Shown one piece after another: positions 29,318 to 39,018 of a stretch of 64,000 bases of DNA. Under the pieces are notes generated by a model. It worked only from the letters and a program-made list of their open reading frames with translations, was not told the DNA's origin and searched no databases. Positions within the stretch are counted from its first letter, which is position 1, and every line of letters starts with the position of its first letter. The DNA comes from an uncultured Prevotellaceae bacterium (GTDB lineage Bacteria; Bacteroidota; Bacteroidia; Bacteroidales; Muribaculaceae). Location: NCBI GenBank assembly GCA_947306175.1, contig CAMZFV010000005.1, positions 62,001 to 126,000 of the forward strand. The letters run 5' to 3'. The position numbers were made by a program, and so were the translations under genes.

Positions 29318-29332
29318 GCAATGACTTTTATT

Positions 29333-29830
29333 ATGAAAAAGATATTGACTATCGTAGTGCTTGCCGTCGCACTGTTTACCACGGCGCTTAACGCTCAGGA
29401 GCAGACGGCTCTCAAGAAGGTGTATAATGAGGAAATCAATCCGCTGGAGCAGATTGACCAGGCTTTAGTCCAGGCACAAGCCGAGGGCAAGTTCGTCATC
29501 TGCCAGGTGGGCGGCAACTGGTGCATCTGGTGCTTACGTTTTGCTGACTTTATCGCCAACGACAGCACCATAAACAGCGTCATTGAGCAGAACTTCGTTT
29601 ACATCCATGTGAACTACCATCCCCGCAAGGCGGGCGAGGTGGGCAAGGCCCTGATGAAGCGCCTCAACAACGCGGGACGCTTCGGCTTCCCCGTGTTTGT
29701 CGTCCTTGATGAGCAAGGCAATATCCTTCACATCCAGGACTCAAGTTTCCTAGAGGAGGATAAGAGCTACAACCAGGAGAAAGTCCTGCGCTTCTTCAAG
29801 AACTGGACCCCCAAGGCCGTACGCGAGTAA
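29333..29830 (+). CDS. Exported thioredoxin-fold protein
   Basis: Signal peptide MKKILTIVVLAVALFTTALNAQ; VGGNWCIWCLRFADFI (CxxC), PVFVVLDEQGNIL. Confidence 0.85.
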   Translation: MKKILTIVVLAVALFTTALNAQEQTALKKVYNEEINPLEQIDQALVQAQAEGKFVICQVGGNWCIWCLRFADFIANDSTINSVIEQNFVYIHVNYHPRKAGEVGKALMKRLNNAGRFGFPVFVVLDEQGNILHIQDSSFLEEDKSYNQEKVLRFFKNWTPKAVRE

Positions 29831-29839
29831 CGACTTATT

Positions 29840-30163
29840 ATGGCAAGTAATGCGGACTTAGTGCAATATATCGCTGACCAGTGCGCTGGGGCAGGGGAGA
29901 TTTCAGTCAAGAAGATGTTCGGGGACTACGGCATCTATTGTGACGGAAAGATCTTCGGACTCATCTGTGATGACTGCTTCTACATCAAGCCCACCGAGGC
30001 TGTGCGCCCCCTGCTGCGCACCGTGGAATTACGTCCACCCTACGATGGTGCCAAGGACTACTTCCTGATCGCCGACGTGGATGATCACGACTACCTCGCC
30101 ACCCTTGTGCGCGAGGCCTGCAAAGCTCTTCCAGAACCTAAACCCAAGAAAAAGAAAAAATGA
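29840..30163 (+). CDS. TfoX N-terminal domain protein
   Basis: VKKMFGDYGIYCDGKIFGLICDDCFYIKPTEAVRP..PPYDGAKDYFLI. Confidence 0.85.
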   Translation: MASNADLVQYIADQCAGAGEISVKKMFGDYGIYCDGKIFGLICDDCFYIKPTEAVRPLLRTVELRPPYDGAKDYFLIADVDDHDYLATLVREACKALPEPKPKKKKK

Positions 30164-30705
30164 TGATTAACGAGATTCTTGAATACAACAAGTCCTTTGT
30201 CGCCCGCAAGGGCTACGAGCAGTATGTGACCGATAAGTACCCCGACAAGAAGTTGGCAGTGCTCTCCTGCATGGACACGCGATTGACCGAACTTCTGCCT
30301 GCCGCCTTAGGTCTCAAAAACGGTGATGCAAAAATCATCAAGAATGCGGGTGGACTGGTCATCTCGCCCTTCGACTCAGCGATGCGTAGCCTTGTAGTTG
30401 CTGTCTATGAGTTGGGCGTGGAAGAAATCATGGTGGTGGCCCACTCCAACTGCGGTGCATGCCACATGAGTTACACCCACTTCCATGACGAAATGGTAAA
30501 GCGCGGCATAACTGACGAGACGCTTCACACCATCCGCATGTGCGGTATCGACCTCGACCAGTGGCTGGAGGGTTTTAAAGACACGCCCGAGTCGGTCCGC
30601 AAGACCGTCGAGACCATCAAGACGCACCCGCTGATGCCCCGCGACATCACCGTCCGTGGCTTCATCATCGACTCTGTCACAGGCGCACTTGAAGAAATCA
30701 TTTAG
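30160..30705 (+). CDS. Beta-carbonic anhydrase family protein
   Basis: LSCMDTRLTELLPAALGLKNGDAKIIKNAGG and VVAHSNCGACH (C-D..H-C zinc ligands); overlaps upstream stop by 4 nt. Confidence 0.88.
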   Translation: MMINEILEYNKSFVARKGYEQYVTDKYPDKKLAVLSCMDTRLTELLPAALGLKNGDAKIIKNAGGLVISPFDSAMRSLVVAVYELGVEEIMVVAHSNCGACHMSYTHFHDEMVKRGITDETLHTIRMCGIDLDQWLEGFKDTPESVRKTVETIKTHPLMPRDITVRGFIIDSVTGALEEII

Positions 30706-30715
30706 AGTCTTTTTT

Positions 30716-31705
30716 ATGGAAGAGAACAAAATCATCATATACCAGAGTGAAGACGGACAGACCCAAATTGACGTCCGCCTTGAAAACGAGACTGTCTGGC
30801 TAACACAAGCCCAGATGGCTGAACTGTTCCAGAAGACCCCTCAAAATATCACAATGCACATCCGTAATGCATATAACGAGGGAGAATTAGACAAGGACTC
30901 AACCTGTAAGGAATTCTTACAAGTTCAATCCGAAGGGAATCGACAGGTAGCGCGAATGCAGAAGTTCTATGACCTCGACGTCATCATTTCCGTCGGCTAC
31001 CGCGTAAAAAGCAAACGAGGCACGGCTTTCCGCATTTGGGCAAGAAAGATTCTCAAGGATTATCTCGTCAGAGGCTATGCTGTCAACGAGAACATCCGCC
31101 ATGAGCAGATAGGGGAATTGCGTCAACTCGTAGGCATACTGGGACGCGCCATTCAAAACCAGCCGTTGATGACTTCAAACGAGAGTCAGGCCTTGTTTGA
31201 TGTCGTGACCGATTATGCTTATGCCTTGGACACGCTCGATAACTATGACTACGAACGGTTAGTCATCGAGAAGACAACCCAAGAGGAACGTTTTCATGCG
31301 ACCTATGAAAATGCTATCAGCGAGATTCAAGGGCTGCGGAAGAAATTTGGAGGCAGCAATTTGTTCGGCAACGAGAAGGATGATTCCTTCAAGAGTAGCA
31401 TTGGGCAGATTTACCAAACTTTTGGCGGTCAAGAGCTCTATCCAAGCGTTGAGGAGAAAGCCGCCATGCTCCTATATCTCGTAACGAAGAACCACTCTTT
31501 CAGTGACGGTAACAAACGCATCGCCGCCACGCTCTTCCTTTGGTTCCTCAACAACAATGGCATTCTCTATCGTGAGGATGGCACCAAACGCCTTGCTGAC
31601 AACACCCTTGTTGCCCTCACGCTGATGATAGCCGAGAGCAAGACCGAAGAAAAAGATGTGATGGTGAAGGTCGTAGTCAATCTGATTAATCAAAAGAACG
31701 AATAG
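30716..31705 (+). CDS. RhuM-family protein fused to a C-terminal Fic/DOC-like domain
   Basis: IIIYQSEDGQTQIDVRLENETVWLTQAQMAELF plus SVGYRVKSKRGTAFRIWARKILKDYLVRGY (RhuM); HSFSDGNKRIAATLFLWFL (Fic core HxFxDGNKR). Confidence 0.88.
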   Translation: MEENKIIIYQSEDGQTQIDVRLENETVWLTQAQMAELFQKTPQNITMHIRNAYNEGELDKDSTCKEFLQVQSEGNRQVARMQKFYDLDVIISVGYRVKSKRGTAFRIWARKILKDYLVRGYAVNENIRHEQIGELRQLVGILGRAIQNQPLMTSNESQALFDVVTDYAYALDTLDNYDYERLVIEKTTQEERFHATYENAISEIQGLRKKFGGSNLFGNEKDDSFKSSIGQIYQTFGGQELYPSVEEKAAMLLYLVTKNHSFSDGNKRIAATLFLWFLNNNGILYREDGTKRLADNTLVALTLMIAESKTEEKDVMVKVVVNLINQKNE

Positions 31706-31708
31706 CCT

Positions 31709-32635
31709 ATGTTTTTCTTAATCATAGCATTGGCGATGGGCCTGTTGGTGCCCTTCCAGACGGCGGCCAACTCCCGCCTGCGTCAAGTCGTGGGCCCCGC
31801 CTACGTCTCGACGCTCGTCTCATTCACCGTCTCCACGCTGGCGCTCTTGCTGGTGTCGCTGATTGCGGGAATCCCCATCATGCCGACCAGCCAGATGCTT
31901 GCCACTGCACCCTGCTGGAGTTGGTTTATCGGCATTGTGGCAGTGGTGACCATCACCATCGCCATCCACTTGTTCAAGGAAATCGGCCAGTTGCAGGCGA
32001 TTGTTATCCCCATGTTCAGCCAACTGATTTTCAGTCTGCTGATAGACCATTTCGGCTGGTTCGGTGCCAATGTCATCCCCTTGGGCACACAACGCATCAT
32101 CGGTTCGCTACTGCTCATCGTCGGCGTGATACTAGTGGTTATTCTCCCTCGATTGAAGGCCCAATCTGCGGCAGGAAGCAGTACTGGCTCACGCCAGCTC
32201 TTTTGGCAACTCATGGCCGTCTTCTCGGGCTGTCTCTCGGCCAGCATTACGGGTGCCTATGCCCAGCTCTCGGCCATCATCGGCAACCCCGTCCAGGCCA
32301 CGACCGTCGCTTTCTTCGTCGCAACGGTGGCACTGTTGCTCTTCTGCACATGCATGGGCAAGACCCAGCTGGTCAGTAAGGCCTTTAGCCGCGACTATCC
32401 TTGGTGGATGTGGATGGGCGGCCTGTGTGGCGCGACCATCGTGTTCGGCAATGCATGGCTCGTGCGCCATGTCGGAGTAGGTGTCTTCTCCATGTCGTTG
32501 CTCGTCGGCCAACTCGCCCTCAGCATGCTGATGGAGCACAACGGTTGGCTAGGTGCCCCTCGCAAGCGTATCACCTGGCAGCAAATCCTTGGCATCCTCC
32601 TCATGCTCGCCGGTGTTGCCCTCATCCGTTTCTAG
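31709..32635 (+). CDS. DMT-superfamily transporter, YdcZ/DUF606-like, two repeats
   Basis: About 10 TM; LLVPFQTAANSRLRQVVGPAYVSTLVSFTVSTL and GAYAQLSAIIGNPVQATTVAFFVATVALLL. Confidence 0.8.
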   Translation: MFFLIIALAMGLLVPFQTAANSRLRQVVGPAYVSTLVSFTVSTLALLLVSLIAGIPIMPTSQMLATAPCWSWFIGIVAVVTITIAIHLFKEIGQLQAIVIPMFSQLIFSLLIDHFGWFGANVIPLGTQRIIGSLLLIVGVILVVILPRLKAQSAAGSSTGSRQLFWQLMAVFSGCLSASITGAYAQLSAIIGNPVQATTVAFFVATVALLLFCTCMGKTQLVSKAFSRDYPWWMWMGGLCGATIVFGNAWLVRHVGVGVFSMSLLVGQLALSMLMEHNGWLGAPRKRITWQQILGILLMLAGVALIRF

Positions 32636-32662
32636 AATTTAAATGAAGTAAAAAACATTGAT

Positions 32663-33079
32663 ATGGCAAAGAAAATCTATTTTGCAGGGTCTATCCGGGG
32701 CGGACGCGTGGACGCTGAGCTGTATAACCGCATCATCACATACATCCAGCGCACCGACATCGTTCTGACCGAGCACGTCGGCAAAAGTAATCTTAGCCTG
32801 ACGGAACAGGGCCGTGAACGTGACGCGCGCATTTATGACCAGGACACGGCATGGCTGCGCGAGAGCGACCTGCTTATCGGTGAATGCACCTGCCCCTCAT
32901 TGGGTGTGGGCTACGAACTCGCTTATGCCGAGTGTCACGGCATCCCCTGCCACATCTTTTACGACAGGACCAAGACCCAACTCTCCGCCATGCTCACCGG
33001 CAACCCCTATTTCCACATCCACCCCTACGACCACGAGTCCGACATATACCCCCAACTCGACCAAATCCTTCATCAATGA
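32663..33079 (+). CDS. Nucleoside 2-deoxyribosyltransferase-fold protein, DNPH1-like
   Basis: IYFAGSIRGGR, VLTEHVG, DTAWLRESDLLIGECTCPSLGVGYELAYAE. Confidence 0.85.
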   Translation: MAKKIYFAGSIRGGRVDAELYNRIITYIQRTDIVLTEHVGKSNLSLTEQGRERDARIYDQDTAWLRESDLLIGECTCPSLGVGYELAYAECHGIPCHIFYDRTKTQLSAMLTGNPYFHIHPYDHESDIYPQLDQILHQ

Positions 33080-33080
33080 T

Positions 33081-33749
33081 ATGCGACGGGCGATGATACA
33101 TAATGCGACGGAACTGATGGGCTACATCCAGCAGGTGGGTTTCCTGCCGTTGCTGTACAGCGGTATCCCGGGTTATTCGGCCGACGAGGCGGTGGACCCT
33201 GACTGTCGCTATGTCCTGCTAGAAGACGGCAGTTGGGACTGGCCCTTGTGGGACTGGAAAGGTCCTATCGTTACCGAGAGTGAATGCGTCTATGGCAAGT
33301 TTTTTAACAAGAAGGCGGGCTTTGTCAGCCGCGCCTGGTGGCCCGACCTGTACAATTGGCGCCGTCATTATCATCCTGCTCCATCGCCTGGCTCCATCGA
33401 GGAAACCATTCTGATGACCCTGCGCGAGCACGGCAGTCTCATTACGCGTGACCTGCGCCGACTCTGCGGTTTTACTGAGCCTAAGACGCGAAGCCGTTTT
33501 GACGGCTACATCACGCGCTTGCAGATGGCTTGCCGCATCGTCACCGAGGACTTTGTCTATCCCCGTGACAAGCACGGGAAAGAATACGGCTGGGGCTGGG
33601 CATTGCTCACCACACCCGAGCAACTGCTCGGCAAAGAGGCCTGCCAATGTGACCGCACGCCTCAAGAGTCGTTGAGCCGCATGGTCGCCCACCTCCGTCA
33701 ACTTCTCCCTAGCACAACCGAGAAAGAAATCATCAAACTTATCAAATAA
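33081..33749 (+). CDS. AlkZ/YcaQ-related winged-helix protein
   Basis: 222 aa: LLYSGIPGYSADEAVDPDCRYVLLEDGSWDWPLWDWKGPI..SIEETILMTLREHGSLITRDLRRLCGF; starts 2 nt after upstream stop. Confidence 0.65.
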   Translation: MRRAMIHNATELMGYIQQVGFLPLLYSGIPGYSADEAVDPDCRYVLLEDGSWDWPLWDWKGPIVTESECVYGKFFNKKAGFVSRAWWPDLYNWRRHYHPAPSPGSIEETILMTLREHGSLITRDLRRLCGFTEPKTRSRFDGYITRLQMACRIVTEDFVYPRDKHGKEYGWGWALLTTPEQLLGKEACQCDRTPQESLSRMVAHLRQLLPSTTEKEIIKLIK

Positions 33750-33761
33750 AATACCCACATC

Positions 33762-34130
33762 ATGAAACGGATTCTCTTCATCATCATTACGCTCATGGCA
33801 GTCACTGGCCTGCAGGCCCATAAAATCAGTTATATCGAGACCACTCGTTCCTGGCATTACGTCTATGGCGAGAAAGGCAAGAAGATCCACACTTTCAGCA
33901 CCACACAGGGCGAAGTGGTCGCCTACAGCGACTCGTTCTACATCGTCAAGCATGGAAGCTGGTATCACACATATAATCCCAAGGGTAAACGCCTGCATAC
34001 GTTCTCGGTAAGCAGTGTGGGCGAGGTGCTCTCGGCAACAGGTGATACGTTCACGAGTAAGCATGGCTCGTGGATTTATACTTGGGACAAAAACGGAAAG
34101 AAAATCAGCACTCGTTCAGCCAAGCATTGA
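33762..34130 (+). CDS. Small exported repeat protein, unknown function
   Basis: Signal peptide then about three repeats resembling SWxYTYdxkGKKIHTFSxxxGEVxxxxDTFxxKHG. Confidence 0.6.
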   Translation: MKRILFIIITLMAVTGLQAHKISYIETTRSWHYVYGEKGKKIHTFSTTQGEVVAYSDSFYIVKHGSWYHTYNPKGKRLHTFSVSSVGEVLSATGDTFTSKHGSWIYTWDKNGKKISTRSAKH

Positions 34131-34151
34131 CACGGCACTTCCAAGGTTAAT

Positions 34152-34195
34152 AAATGACAAAGCACGGTAGCAATGGGCTCCGCGCTTTGTCATTT
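34152..34195. terminator. Bidirectional terminator hairpin
   Basis: AAATGACAAAGCACGG ... CCGCGCTTTGTCATTT between convergent genes. Confidence 0.75.
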
Positions 34196-34212
34196 ATTAT
34201 ACTAATGTGTGG

Positions 34213-35430
34213 TTACTGTGCCACGATCTTGCAGATTTCGATGATGGTCATCATGGCCTTCTCCATCGAGGGGATGGGCACATACTCAAAGCGTCCGTGC
34301 ATGTTCATGCCGCCAGCAAAAATGTTGGGGCACGGCAGATTCTTAAACGACAGCTGCGCACCGTCCGTACCGCCACGGATGGGCTGCACCTTAGGAGTAA
34401 CGCCAGCATTCTCCATAGCCTGCTTGGCGATGTCGATGATGTTCATCACCGGCTCAATCTTCTCGCGCATATTGTAGTACTGGTCCTTGATTTCGCAGGA
34501 TGCGCAGTCGGGGAATTCGCAGTTGATTTTGCGGCACAGGTGCTCAATCTCACGCTTGCGGCTCTCGAAGCGGGCGCGGTCATGGTCGCGGATGATGTAA
34601 TTAAGTGTGGTCTGCTCAACGCCACCTTCCATGCGGATGAGGTGGTAGAAGCCCTCGTAGCCCTCGGTGTGCTCGGGAGTTTCCCAGCGCGGCAGCATTG
34701 TGGCAAACTGCAGGGCAACACGCATCGAGTTCAGCATCTTGTGCTTGGCGGCACCGGGATGCACATTCAGACCCTTGAAAGTGATTTTGGCGCTGGCGGC
34801 ATTGAAGTTTTCAAACTCCAACTCGCCCACGGCACCACCATCCATCGTGTAGGCCCAGTCGCAGCCAAACTTCTCCACGTCAAAGTGGTGGGCACCTAGA
34901 CCGATTTCCTCGTCGGGATTGAAGCCTACGCGGATGTTACCATGCTTTACCTCGGGATGCTCCTGCAACCACTCGATGGCGCTCAGGATTTCGGCGATAC
35001 CGGCCTTGTCGTCGGCACCCAGCAGAGTGTCGCCACTCGTGACGATGAATTCCTGATCCTTGTAGTCGTTCATCTCGGGAAACTGTGCGGGGTCGAGCAC
35101 GATGCGGGGCTCCTCGCTCAGCACGATAGGTTCGCCCTCATACTTCACGATACGGGGTTTCACGTCATGGCCGCTCATGTCGGGCGCAGTGTCCATGTGG
35201 GCGATAAATCCAATGGTGGGCACAGCCTTGTCGGTATTGGCGGGCAAGGTGGCAAACAGGTAGCCGTTGTCATCGAGCGAAATATCGCTCAGGCCCATTG
35301 CGTGCAACTCCTTCTCCAGTTCCTTGGCAAACACCATTTGGCCCGGGGTGGAGGGCGTCAGGTTGGTGAGCTCGTCACTCTGGGTGTCGAACTTCACATA
35401 CTTCAAAAATCTGTCAACTAATTTAGTCAT
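34213..35430 (-). CDS. pepT: Peptidase T (tripeptide aminopeptidase)
   Basis: [97 protein letters not shown]. Confidence 0.95.
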   Translation of the reverse strand: MTKLVDRFLKYVKFDTQSDELTNLTPSTPGQMVFAKELEKELHAMGLSDISLDDNGYLFATLPANTDKAVPTIGFIAHMDTAPDMSGHDVKPRIVKYEGEPIVLSEEPRIVLDPAQFPEMNDYKDQEFIVTSGDTLLGADDKAGIAEILSAIEWLQEHPEVKHGNIRVGFNPDEEIGLGAHHFDVEKFGCDWAYTMDGGAVGELEFENFNAASAKITFKGLNVHPGAAKHKMLNSMRVALQFATMLPRWETPEHTEGYEGFYHLIRMEGGVEQTTLNYIIRDHDRARFESRKREIEHLCRKINCEFPDCASCEIKDQYYNMREKIEPVMNIIDIAKQAMENAGVTPKVQPIRGGTDGAQLSFKNLPCPNIFAGGMNMHGRFEYVPIPSMEKAMMTIIEICKIVAQ

Positions 35431-35487
35431 AGTAATATACTTCTGTTAATGGTTATTATCCTTTTTCAATCTGCAAAGGTACATAAT

Positions 35488-35520
35488 AGTTTTCAGTTTT
35501 CAGCTCTCAGTTTTCAGTTA
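35488..35520. repeat. Simple repeat of CAGTTTT-type units in intergenic region
   Basis: agttttcagttttcagctctcagttttcagtta. Confidence 0.6.
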
Positions 35521-35605
35521 TTTCACCTGTGCCTCTCAATATATAATGGCATGGCTTTTTGACGGGCGAAAGCGTTAAATTCTGTTAAATTATTGGGTGC
35601 GCCCA

Positions 35606-35635
35606 TTGCTGGTCCAAAAATTGCATATATCTTTG
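35606..35635 (+). promoter_or_regulatory. Bacteroidota-type promoter upstream of the SPFH gene
   Basis: TTG (35606-35608) - 19 nt - TATCTTTG (35628-35635); start codon at 35697. Confidence 0.65.
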
Positions 35636-35696
35636 TGATATCAAAACGATATCATTTTAAATAAAACTAAATATTAACTTTTCAACTTTCACGATT

Positions 35697-36665
35697 ATGG
35701 AAACGAAGGAATTTAATTTTAAAGGTGTGACGATGAACGGTTTCTTAATGCTGTTCGTGGCTCTTTTGTTGCCGATTTTGGGTGTATGGTGCATTTACAA
35801 AGGAATAGTATTGTTTGACCTGCCCGCCCATGGCATTCTTCCTACCGTTCTGATTGTTCTCGGTGCCTTGATGCTGATCACCGAATTGTTTGTCCTGAAC
35901 GGATTCATGATGCTGGAGCCTAACACCGCTCGTGTAACCACATGGTTCGGTAAATACAGTGGTACCTTCACCCGCACGGGTTTCTACTGGATCAACCCCT
36001 TCTATGGCACCAAAAAAGTTTCGCTGCGTGCCCGCAACCTCGACGCCGAGCCCATCAAGGTGAATGACAAGGTCGGTAACCCCGTGATGATCGGTCTGGT
36101 GCTGGTATGGAGATTGAAGGACACCTATAAGGCCCTCTTCGAGGTGGACTCACAGACGATGGCTTCGACCGACGGCACCCTGAGTGGCAATGCCAAGGGT
36201 CTGATGCGTGCTCTGGAAGACTTTGTGAGCGTTCAGAGCTATGCCGCCCTGAGGCAGGTAGCCGGTCAGTATGCTTACGATGACAATGATGAGGATACCA
36301 AGGAACTGACCCTGCGCTCGGGTGGTGACGAAATCAACGAGCAACTCGAGGGCAAACTCAACGAGCGCCTCTCATTGGCCGGTATCGAGGTAGTAGAGGC
36401 CCGCATCAACTACCTGGCCTACGCTCCCGAAATCGCTGCCGTGATGCTGCGCCGTCAGCAGGCCAGCGCCATCATCACCGCCCGTGAGAAGATCGTCGAG
36501 GGCGCTGTGAGCATGGTGAAGATGGCCCTTGACAAACTCTCCGCCGACGACATTGTCGAGCTCGACGAGGACAAGAAGGCCGCTATGGTGAGCAACCTGC
36601 TCGTTGTCCTTTGTGCCGACGAATCGGCCCAGCCCGTAATCAACACCGGCACCCTCAACCAATAA
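35697..36665 (+). CDS. SPFH/Band 7 domain membrane protein
   Basis: N-terminal TMs, [67 protein letters not shown]. Confidence 0.9.
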   Translation: METKEFNFKGVTMNGFLMLFVALLLPILGVWCIYKGIVLFDLPAHGILPTVLIVLGALMLITELFVLNGFMMLEPNTARVTTWFGKYSGTFTRTGFYWINPFYGTKKVSLRARNLDAEPIKVNDKVGNPVMIGLVLVWRLKDTYKALFEVDSQTMASTDGTLSGNAKGLMRALEDFVSVQSYAALRQVAGQYAYDDNDEDTKELTLRSGGDEINEQLEGKLNERLSLAGIEVVEARINYLAYAPEIAAVMLRRQQASAIITAREKIVEGAVSMVKMALDKLSADDIVELDEDKKAAMVSNLLVVLCADESAQPVINTGTLNQ

Positions 36666-36680
36666 CCACCCTGCGGGGCT

Positions 36681-36741
36681 AATGCGAATTACGCGAATTA
36701 TACAATTTTGCGAAATCTATTCAATTCGCGTAATTCGCATT
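36681..36741. repeat. Perfect 19-bp inverted repeat with 23-nt loop
   Basis: AATGCGAATTACGCGAATT (36681-36699) / AATTCGCGTAATTCGCATT (36723-36741). Confidence 0.85.
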
Positions 36742-36770
36742 ATAAAGAACCTGTAAAGAATTAGCAGACT

Positions 36771-36986
36771 ATGGCAAAGAAAACCACAAAGAGTTTTATC
36801 CTGCGTGTCGATAGTGACACGATGGATGCCATTGAGAAATGGGCAGCCGACGAGTTCCGTTCCACCAACGGCCAGTTGCAGTGGATCATCACCGAGGCAC
36901 TGCGCAAGGCCCGCCGTCTGCCCAAGAAAAAACGTGAAACCGACAATCAGGAAGAGAAAGGAGAACAGAATCATGAAAATGAGTAA
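36771..36986 (+). CDS. Arc/RHH-type small DNA-binding protein
   Basis: KSFILRVDSDTMDAIEKWAADEFRSTNGQLQWIITEALRKA. Confidence 0.75.
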   Translation: MAKKTTKSFILRVDSDTMDAIEKWAADEFRSTNGQLQWIITEALRKARRLPKKKRETDNQEEKGEQNHENE

Positions 36987-37635
36987 AAAGACCGCTAGCG
37001 TAATCATTTGGGTCTGCATCATCGCACTGGTAGCCGTCCTGTTCTATCTGGACTGGACCAAAGTCCTCAACAACGATTGGTTAATGCCATTGGGTTTCAT
37101 AGGAGCTATCGCTATCATCGGGGGAGTGATGTTCATTCAGTCCCGCATCGACCCTGAATCGCACAAAGCATGGCGTGCAGAGTTGCTGAAGGAGGCCGAG
37201 GAAGATGAGAAGGCTGAGAAAGAAATAAAAAGCCTACAGATCAGGCGCACAATGGGCGGGACCATTTGTGAGTTCATCACGTTGATTATGCTCATTGTGT
37301 CTTGGATGCTGATATTCCACAAACAACTGTTTGCTGATGCCGATGCCAGCATCTTCAAGATAAACATCTTATTTACAATAGGTGCTATTTGGTTCTTGGT
37401 CACCGCCTATTTCCACAAGGTAATGGGTTTTAAGCCGACAACCACCAAGCAACTCCAACTGGGAATCTACCGCAAGCGGGCATTAGCCATCGGTTGCGCC
37501 ATTTTCTTGATAATTGGCACCTTGTTTCCTCATACCGAACTAAGCAAAGCCGCCGAAGGGCTTCTCTTTGCCTTTGCCTTGTCATTACTCCTGATCTTTG
37601 CATCCAAGTTTTTCATCAACTTAATTAAGAAGTAA
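36973..37635 (+). CDS. Membrane protein of unknown function
   Basis: 220 aa, about 5 TM; overlaps upstream ORF by 14 nt. Confidence 0.65.
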   Translation: MKMSKKTASVIIWVCIIALVAVLFYLDWTKVLNNDWLMPLGFIGAIAIIGGVMFIQSRIDPESHKAWRAELLKEAEEDEKAEKEIKSLQIRRTMGGTICEFITLIMLIVSWMLIFHKQLFADADASIFKINILFTIGAIWFLVTAYFHKVMGFKPTTTKQLQLGIYRKRALAIGCAIFLIIGTLFPHTELSKAAEGLLFAFALSLLLIFASKFFINLIKK

Positions 37636-37637
37636 AG

Positions 37638-38792
37638 ATGAAACCAACATTTGACAATAAAGGATTAAACGTCCTGTATTATACTTTGTTTTATGCTTCT
37701 GGCATAGCTACAGCTGCCGCATTGGTCGCGTACAAAAGAGGTGCCCTTAGCTTGGCGGCAGTGGTAGCCATCGGCGCTGTCTTTGTGTTCTTTACGCTCT
37801 TTCACAGTGGATGGACTTACCTCTGGAAGAAGGAAAACCCGCCAGTAATCGAGGAAAGTACTGCCGCCGCTGGTGTGAAGGAGCCTGCTTTCGACATCAA
37901 TGAGGCCAAAGCGGCACATACCCCAAAGAGGGTTTTCCTCAGTTTGTTGACGATTCTCATCCTCCTCATTGCGTGGGGATGGGCCTGGTCACAGCATGTG
38001 TTCGACGGGGTGTTCTTTATGGATAGGCCTTTTAGCACATATATTGGTGTTACGATTATTGCCCTGGGCATGCTTGTGGCTGCGTTTTTCCCCTTCTTGT
38101 TGGATGAGGACCGCTATAAAAACATGGCTCAGGTCAATTTGGCCATCGATAGGAAGATCATCAATGCGATATTCATTGCGTTGGGGCTTCTGAGCTATGC
38201 CATCCTCAAGGATATGCCAGACAGCACCCCGTGGCATACGATTTCCTTACTCGTTCTGGGTTTTGTTTGGTTGGATTTCTTCATGTATTATCACGATCGT
38301 ATCAGCAATGTGCGCAACCCGCAAGCCCTTATCGATAAGGCAAGCGATTCCCTCGAAACTCAGGAGTTAAAGATTAGTCGCACCATCGTGGGGACTATCA
38401 TAGAAGTTGTCATTCTCATTCTCCTAGTTGCTGCGTGGTTCATCAAACTGTCGGCGCAAGGGATTAGCCTCACGAGCATCTTCCAATCGCCATTGACGAC
38501 GCTTGTTTTCACGTTGTTGGCCATCGCTTTTCTTGTCGTTGCCTATCATCCCGGTTGGTTTTTCAATAAGGTCAAGAAATACTTGACCATCAACCAAATC
38601 ACCTCATTCGTCAACACTCAACGGTGCTGGGCCGTGATGTTTGCCACGCTTGCAGTGCTGAGTAGCCTTCAACAAGATGCACACTACGATTTTGCGGGCA
38701 AGGGTATGTCGATAGGTCTCGTCATTTTGTTTATCGCCGTCGGTTGGTTCTTCGGTGGTCTTGACAAACGAAGTGAAAAGAAAAACAAGTAA
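37638..38792 (+). CDS. Membrane protein, apparently related to the preceding gene
   Basis: 384 aa polytopic; segment SLETQELKISRTIVGTIIEVVILILLVAAWFIKL resembles EIKSLQIRRTMGGTICEFITLIMLIVSWMLIF of the upstream gene. Confidence 0.65.
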   Translation: MKPTFDNKGLNVLYYTLFYASGIATAAALVAYKRGALSLAAVVAIGAVFVFFTLFHSGWTYLWKKENPPVIEESTAAAGVKEPAFDINEAKAAHTPKRVFLSLLTILILLIAWGWAWSQHVFDGVFFMDRPFSTYIGVTIIALGMLVAAFFPFLLDEDRYKNMAQVNLAIDRKIINAIFIALGLLSYAILKDMPDSTPWHTISLLVLGFVWLDFFMYYHDRISNVRNPQALIDKASDSLETQELKISRTIVGTIIEVVILILLVAAWFIKLSAQGISLTSIFQSPLTTLVFTLLAIAFLVVAYHPGWFFNKVKKYLTINQITSFVNTQRCWAVMFATLAVLSSLQQDAHYDFAGKGMSIGLVILFIAVGWFFGGLDKRSEKKNK

Positions 38793-38813
38793 CAATCATC
38801 AATTCAAAGTATT

Positions 38814-38990
38814 ATGAACAGAAAGAAAGCAATAATCCTGTTGGCCATTATCGAGACCGTGTTATTCATTCTCGTTGATGTGCTTTACTCTTTTGAAAAG
38901 ATAAGTTTGACAGGGCTTATAATATCAATCGCTGTTCTCCTGCTGGTAACGACGGGCCTGGCCTTTACTATACGTCGCAAGATGGACTGA
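38814..38990 (+). CDS. 58-aa two-TM small membrane protein (not in ORF track)
   Basis: MNRKKAIILLAIIETVLFILVDVLYSFEKISLTGLIISIAVLLLVTTGLAFTIRRKMD*. Confidence 0.55.
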   Translation: MNRKKAIILLAIIETVLFILVDVLYSFEKISLTGLIISIAVLLLVTTGLAFTIRRKMD

Positions 38991-39018
38991 TAGTTCAAGG
39001 CTATGTAATTGATAGAAG

